Shown one piece after another: positions 4,300 through 5,861 of a DNA stretch of 5,861 nucleotides (position 1 is its first letter; every line of letters starts with the position of its first letter). Made by a program: the position numbers and the translations under genes. The DNA is from Bacillota bacterium (GTDB lineage Bacteria > Bacillota > Limnochordia > Darwinibacteriales > Darwinibacteriaceae), in assembly GCA_012518325.1 (NCBI GenBank), contig JAAYSR010000014.1, forward strand, positions 1-5,861, in the 5' to 3' direction. The notes beneath the pieces are model-generated. The model had not been told where the DNA came from. It made no database searches and was given only the letters and a program-made list of their open reading frames with translations.

Positions 4300-5822
4300 A
4301 AAAACTGTTTGTATTAACCTTAGTCGTTATGTTGGGACTCACCGGCTTGGTACAGGCCGCAAATGAGGCCACAGTAGAGCAAGTCGGAGACGACAACGTA
4401 GCAACTGTTACCCAAAGCGCGGACGATAATTTAGGCTATATCGGCCAGGACGGAGAAGACAACTTCGCCGACATACTGCAGTCCGGCCCAGGCAATACAG
4501 CAACCTTGGAACAGGAAGGCGACGCTAACTTTGCTGTAACCGGACAGTCCGGTACAGATTCTGTCGCCCTAGGCACCCAGACAGGTGACAGCAACACCAT
4601 GTCAGTCAGTCAGAGCGGCGACGGAACCACAGCTGCGGTCGACCAAGCAGGAGACTGGAACGCTGCGGCAGTTGACCAGAGCGGCGAGGGCGACACAGCC
4701 GATATTGACCAAGAAGGAGACGACAACGCTGCTTTTGTAGACCAACGGGGTGAAGACGCACTCGCCTCCATTACTCAGCTGGGCGATGCCAACTTCGCTG
4801 ATGTAGATCAGTCCGGAGCCGGAGGCACCGCCACAATTCTTCAGGACGGCGACGATAACGAAGCAAGCGTGACCCAATCTACATTCGGCCTGTTAACCGG
4901 ACCACACTCCGCTAACATATCCCAAATCGGGTCTGGAAACTATGCAGAAATCATACAGCGTACCCTGGGACTTCTTGCAGGGCTCAACTCAGCTGATGTC
5001 TCGCAGGCTGGTGATGACCACTGGGCTGAAGTAACGCAAGAGGGCTTTGGACTCGGCGAAGGCGCTAACTCGGCTGATGTCAGCCAGACAGGCGTCGGCC
5101 ACACCACCTACGTCACCCAGAGCGGAGCGTTCAACTCTGCTGAAGTTATCCAGGACAGCGCCCTCCGCAGACACATTGCCGAAATTATCCAGACCGGCAC
5201 GTTAAACTCAGCCACCATCACCCAGATGCATGGGGCAACAAGCTCAGCTGAAGGGGATGCCACTATCTACCAGGATGGTGAAGCAAATGGAGCTGATGTC
5301 GTACAGGGCGACCACAATTATGCCAGCAGAGCGCTTTTCGCCGACATCAGCCAGAGCGGCATGCTGAACTACACATCAGTAGTACAGAACCGCGGTCCAT
5401 CCTCTGCCTGGGTCACCCAGTCAGGCCTCGCCAACCAGGCCTACGTTACCCAGGACAAGAGCAAGACAGGGCACAGCAATGAAGCCACTATCGAGCAGTC
5501 TGGAACAGCCAACTACGCAGAACAGACACAGATGGCCCGTGAAGGATTCAAAGCCTATATCTACCAGACCGGTGTCGCAAACGAAGCAACTCAGACGCAG
5601 AACCACAGCGCACCTTATCCTGGCGGCACCTGGAACGTTGCTACGACCACCCAGACCGGTAACCTCAACGTAGGATCCATTGTCCAGACCGGCAATGTTG
5701 CTACAGCAACGCTGACCCAAACGGGTACTGGCAACGACGGCTACATCATCCAGGCAGGCCTGAGCAGCGTAGGCAGCCTGACGCAGCTGGGCAACGGCAA
5801 CATCGGCGGCATCAACCAGTAA
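4296..5822 (+). CDS. Secreted giant curlin-repeat protein, putative extracellular amyloid or beta-solenoid fibre subunit
   Basis: A 508-residue protein with a clear Sec signal peptide: MKK, a hydrophobic core, then LVQA with cleavage likely after Ala21. The mature part is almost entirely repeats of the form AxVxQxGDxN, which is half of the curlin repeat (Sx5QxGxxNx5Q) of CsgA/CsgB. I count 41 strand units ending in Gln, versus about ten in E. coli CsgA. Residues 22-188 are 15 units in strict 11-residue register and very acidic (35 Asp/Glu, one Arg). Residues 189-269 are three 27-residue units with longer loops. Residues 270-447 have variable loops, and 448-508 return to 11-residue register with one acidic and no basic residue. 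There are no cysteines, LPXTG motif, SLH domain or membrane anchor. GGAGG (4284-4288) precedes the ATG by seven bases. Stacked Gln and Asn ladders as in curli are expected. The export route and partners are unknown; no csg accessory gene is visible. Confidence 0.85.
   Translation: MKKLFVLTLVVMLGLTGLVQAANEATVEQVGDDNVATVTQSADDNLGYIGQDGEDNFADILQSGPGNTATLEQEGDANFAVTGQSGTDSVALGTQTGDSNTMSVSQSGDGTTAAVDQAGDWNAAAVDQSGEGDTADIDQEGDDNAAFVDQRGEDALASITQLGDANFADVDQSGAGGTATILQDGDDNEASVTQSTFGLLTGPHSANISQIGSGNYAEIIQRTLGLLAGLNSADVSQAGDDHWAEVTQEGFGLGEGANSADVSQTGVGHTTYVTQSGAFNSAEVIQDSALRRHIAEIIQTGTLNSATITQMHGATSSAEGDATIYQDGEANGADVVQGDHNYASRALFADISQSGMLNYTSVVQNRGPSSAWVTQSGLANQAYVTQDKSKTGHSNEATIEQSGTANYAEQTQMAREGFKAYIYQTGVANEATQTQNHSAPYPGGTWNVATTTQTGNLNVGSIVQTGNVATATLTQTGTGNDGYIIQAGLSSVGSLTQLGNGNIGGINQ
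4359..4859 (+). repeat. Fifteen 33-base units coding for strict 11-residue curlin half-repeats
   Basis: Residues 22-188 of the curlin-repeat protein. After a slightly longer first unit, every unit has Gln at position 6 and usually Gly at 8 and Asn at 11, for example TATLEQEGDAN, TADIDQEGDDN and TATILQDGDDN. The DNA copies have diverged while the protein pattern is kept, which suggests selection on the protein rather than recent duplication. Confidence 0.8.
4860..5102 (+). repeat. Three tandem 81-base units coding for 27-residue repeats
   Basis: Units at 4860-4940, 4941-5021 and 5022-5102 code for residues 189-215, 216-242 and 243-269. Each has a strand ending in Gln, a hydrophobic loop (STFGLLTGPHS, RTLGLLAGLNS, EGFGLGEGANS) and a second strand ending in SQ (ANISQ, ADVSQ, ADVSQ). 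The two-strand length and loop are conserved only in this block, so it is probably an internal triplication of one two-strand unit. Confidence 0.75.
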
Positions 5823-5847
5823 GAATTCCAGCAGCTCATCCGGTGAA

Positions 5848-5861
5848 GGGGCTTCGGCCCC
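5848..5861 (+). terminator. Probable terminator stem cut by the window edge
   Basis: GGGGC (5848-5852), the stable tetraloop TTCG and GCCCC (5857-5861) form a perfect hairpin 25 bases after the stop of the curlin-repeat gene. The preceding TGAA could extend the stem. The T run needed to call an intrinsic terminator would lie beyond the window, so this remains probable only. Confidence 0.55.

Noticed and set aside
4359..5102. CRISPR-like array because of regular 33-base and 81-base periodicity
   Set aside because: The period is a coding repeat in one continuous frame; the units are diverged and there are no unique spacers between identical repeats.
4602..5720. Long open frames on the minus strand and in another plus frame across the curlin-repeat gene
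   Set aside because: Periodic low-complexity coding sequence keeps other frames open by chance. They have no ribosome sites or recognisable protein features.

Overview
The window looks like a chromosomal segment of a bacterium, most likely an anaerobic Firmicute (Clostridia-like). This is judged from the strong AGGAGG-type ribosome sites, the GTG start with a good Shine-Dalgarno, the paired short-chain CHR genes known from Bacillus-type genomes, and the BTAD-type regulator. The base composition is roughly balanced and I cannot name a genus. There are no rRNA or tRNA genes, insertion sequences or CRISPR arrays.

Left half (1-2581), all on the minus strand. Read in the direction of transcription, it starts with two short-chain chromate-transporter (CHR) genes that overlap by one base (2581-1440) and end at a clear intrinsic terminator (1421-1394). 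Next come hisC, histidinol-phosphate aminotransferase (1306-215), and, 13 bases later, the first 67 codons of an isochorismatase-fold hydrolase that runs off the left edge. hisC stands alone here, with no other his gene in view.

Middle (2582-4054). A divergent intergenic region carries a sigma-A-like promoter and a Shine-Dalgarno for a plus-strand regulator. That regulator has an OmpR-type winged helix, a BTAD/TPR helical domain and a C-terminal domain resembling a GGDEF domain with a ruined signature. A strong intrinsic terminator follows it.

Right half (4055-5861). A roughly 240-base leader holds a promoter candidate with a perfect -10 box, three copies of TTGAGCAA, a dyad on the -10 box, two layers of RNA stems, and a possible 39-residue small ORF whose stop overlaps the next start as ATGA. 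It leads into the most striking gene: a 508-residue secreted protein made almost wholly of curlin-like repeats. I count 41 strand units ending in Gln, against about ten in E. coli CsgA. It is followed by a GC hairpin with a TTCG loop, probably the stem of a terminator cut by the window edge.

The right-hand genes suggest a locus for an extracellular amyloid or beta-solenoid fibre, with its own structured leader and perhaps the adjacent BTAD regulator as controller. That link rests on adjacency and on repeats near the promoter, not on proof. No csgG, csgE, csgF or csgB-like secretion or nucleation gene is visible, though the window stops right after the repeat gene.
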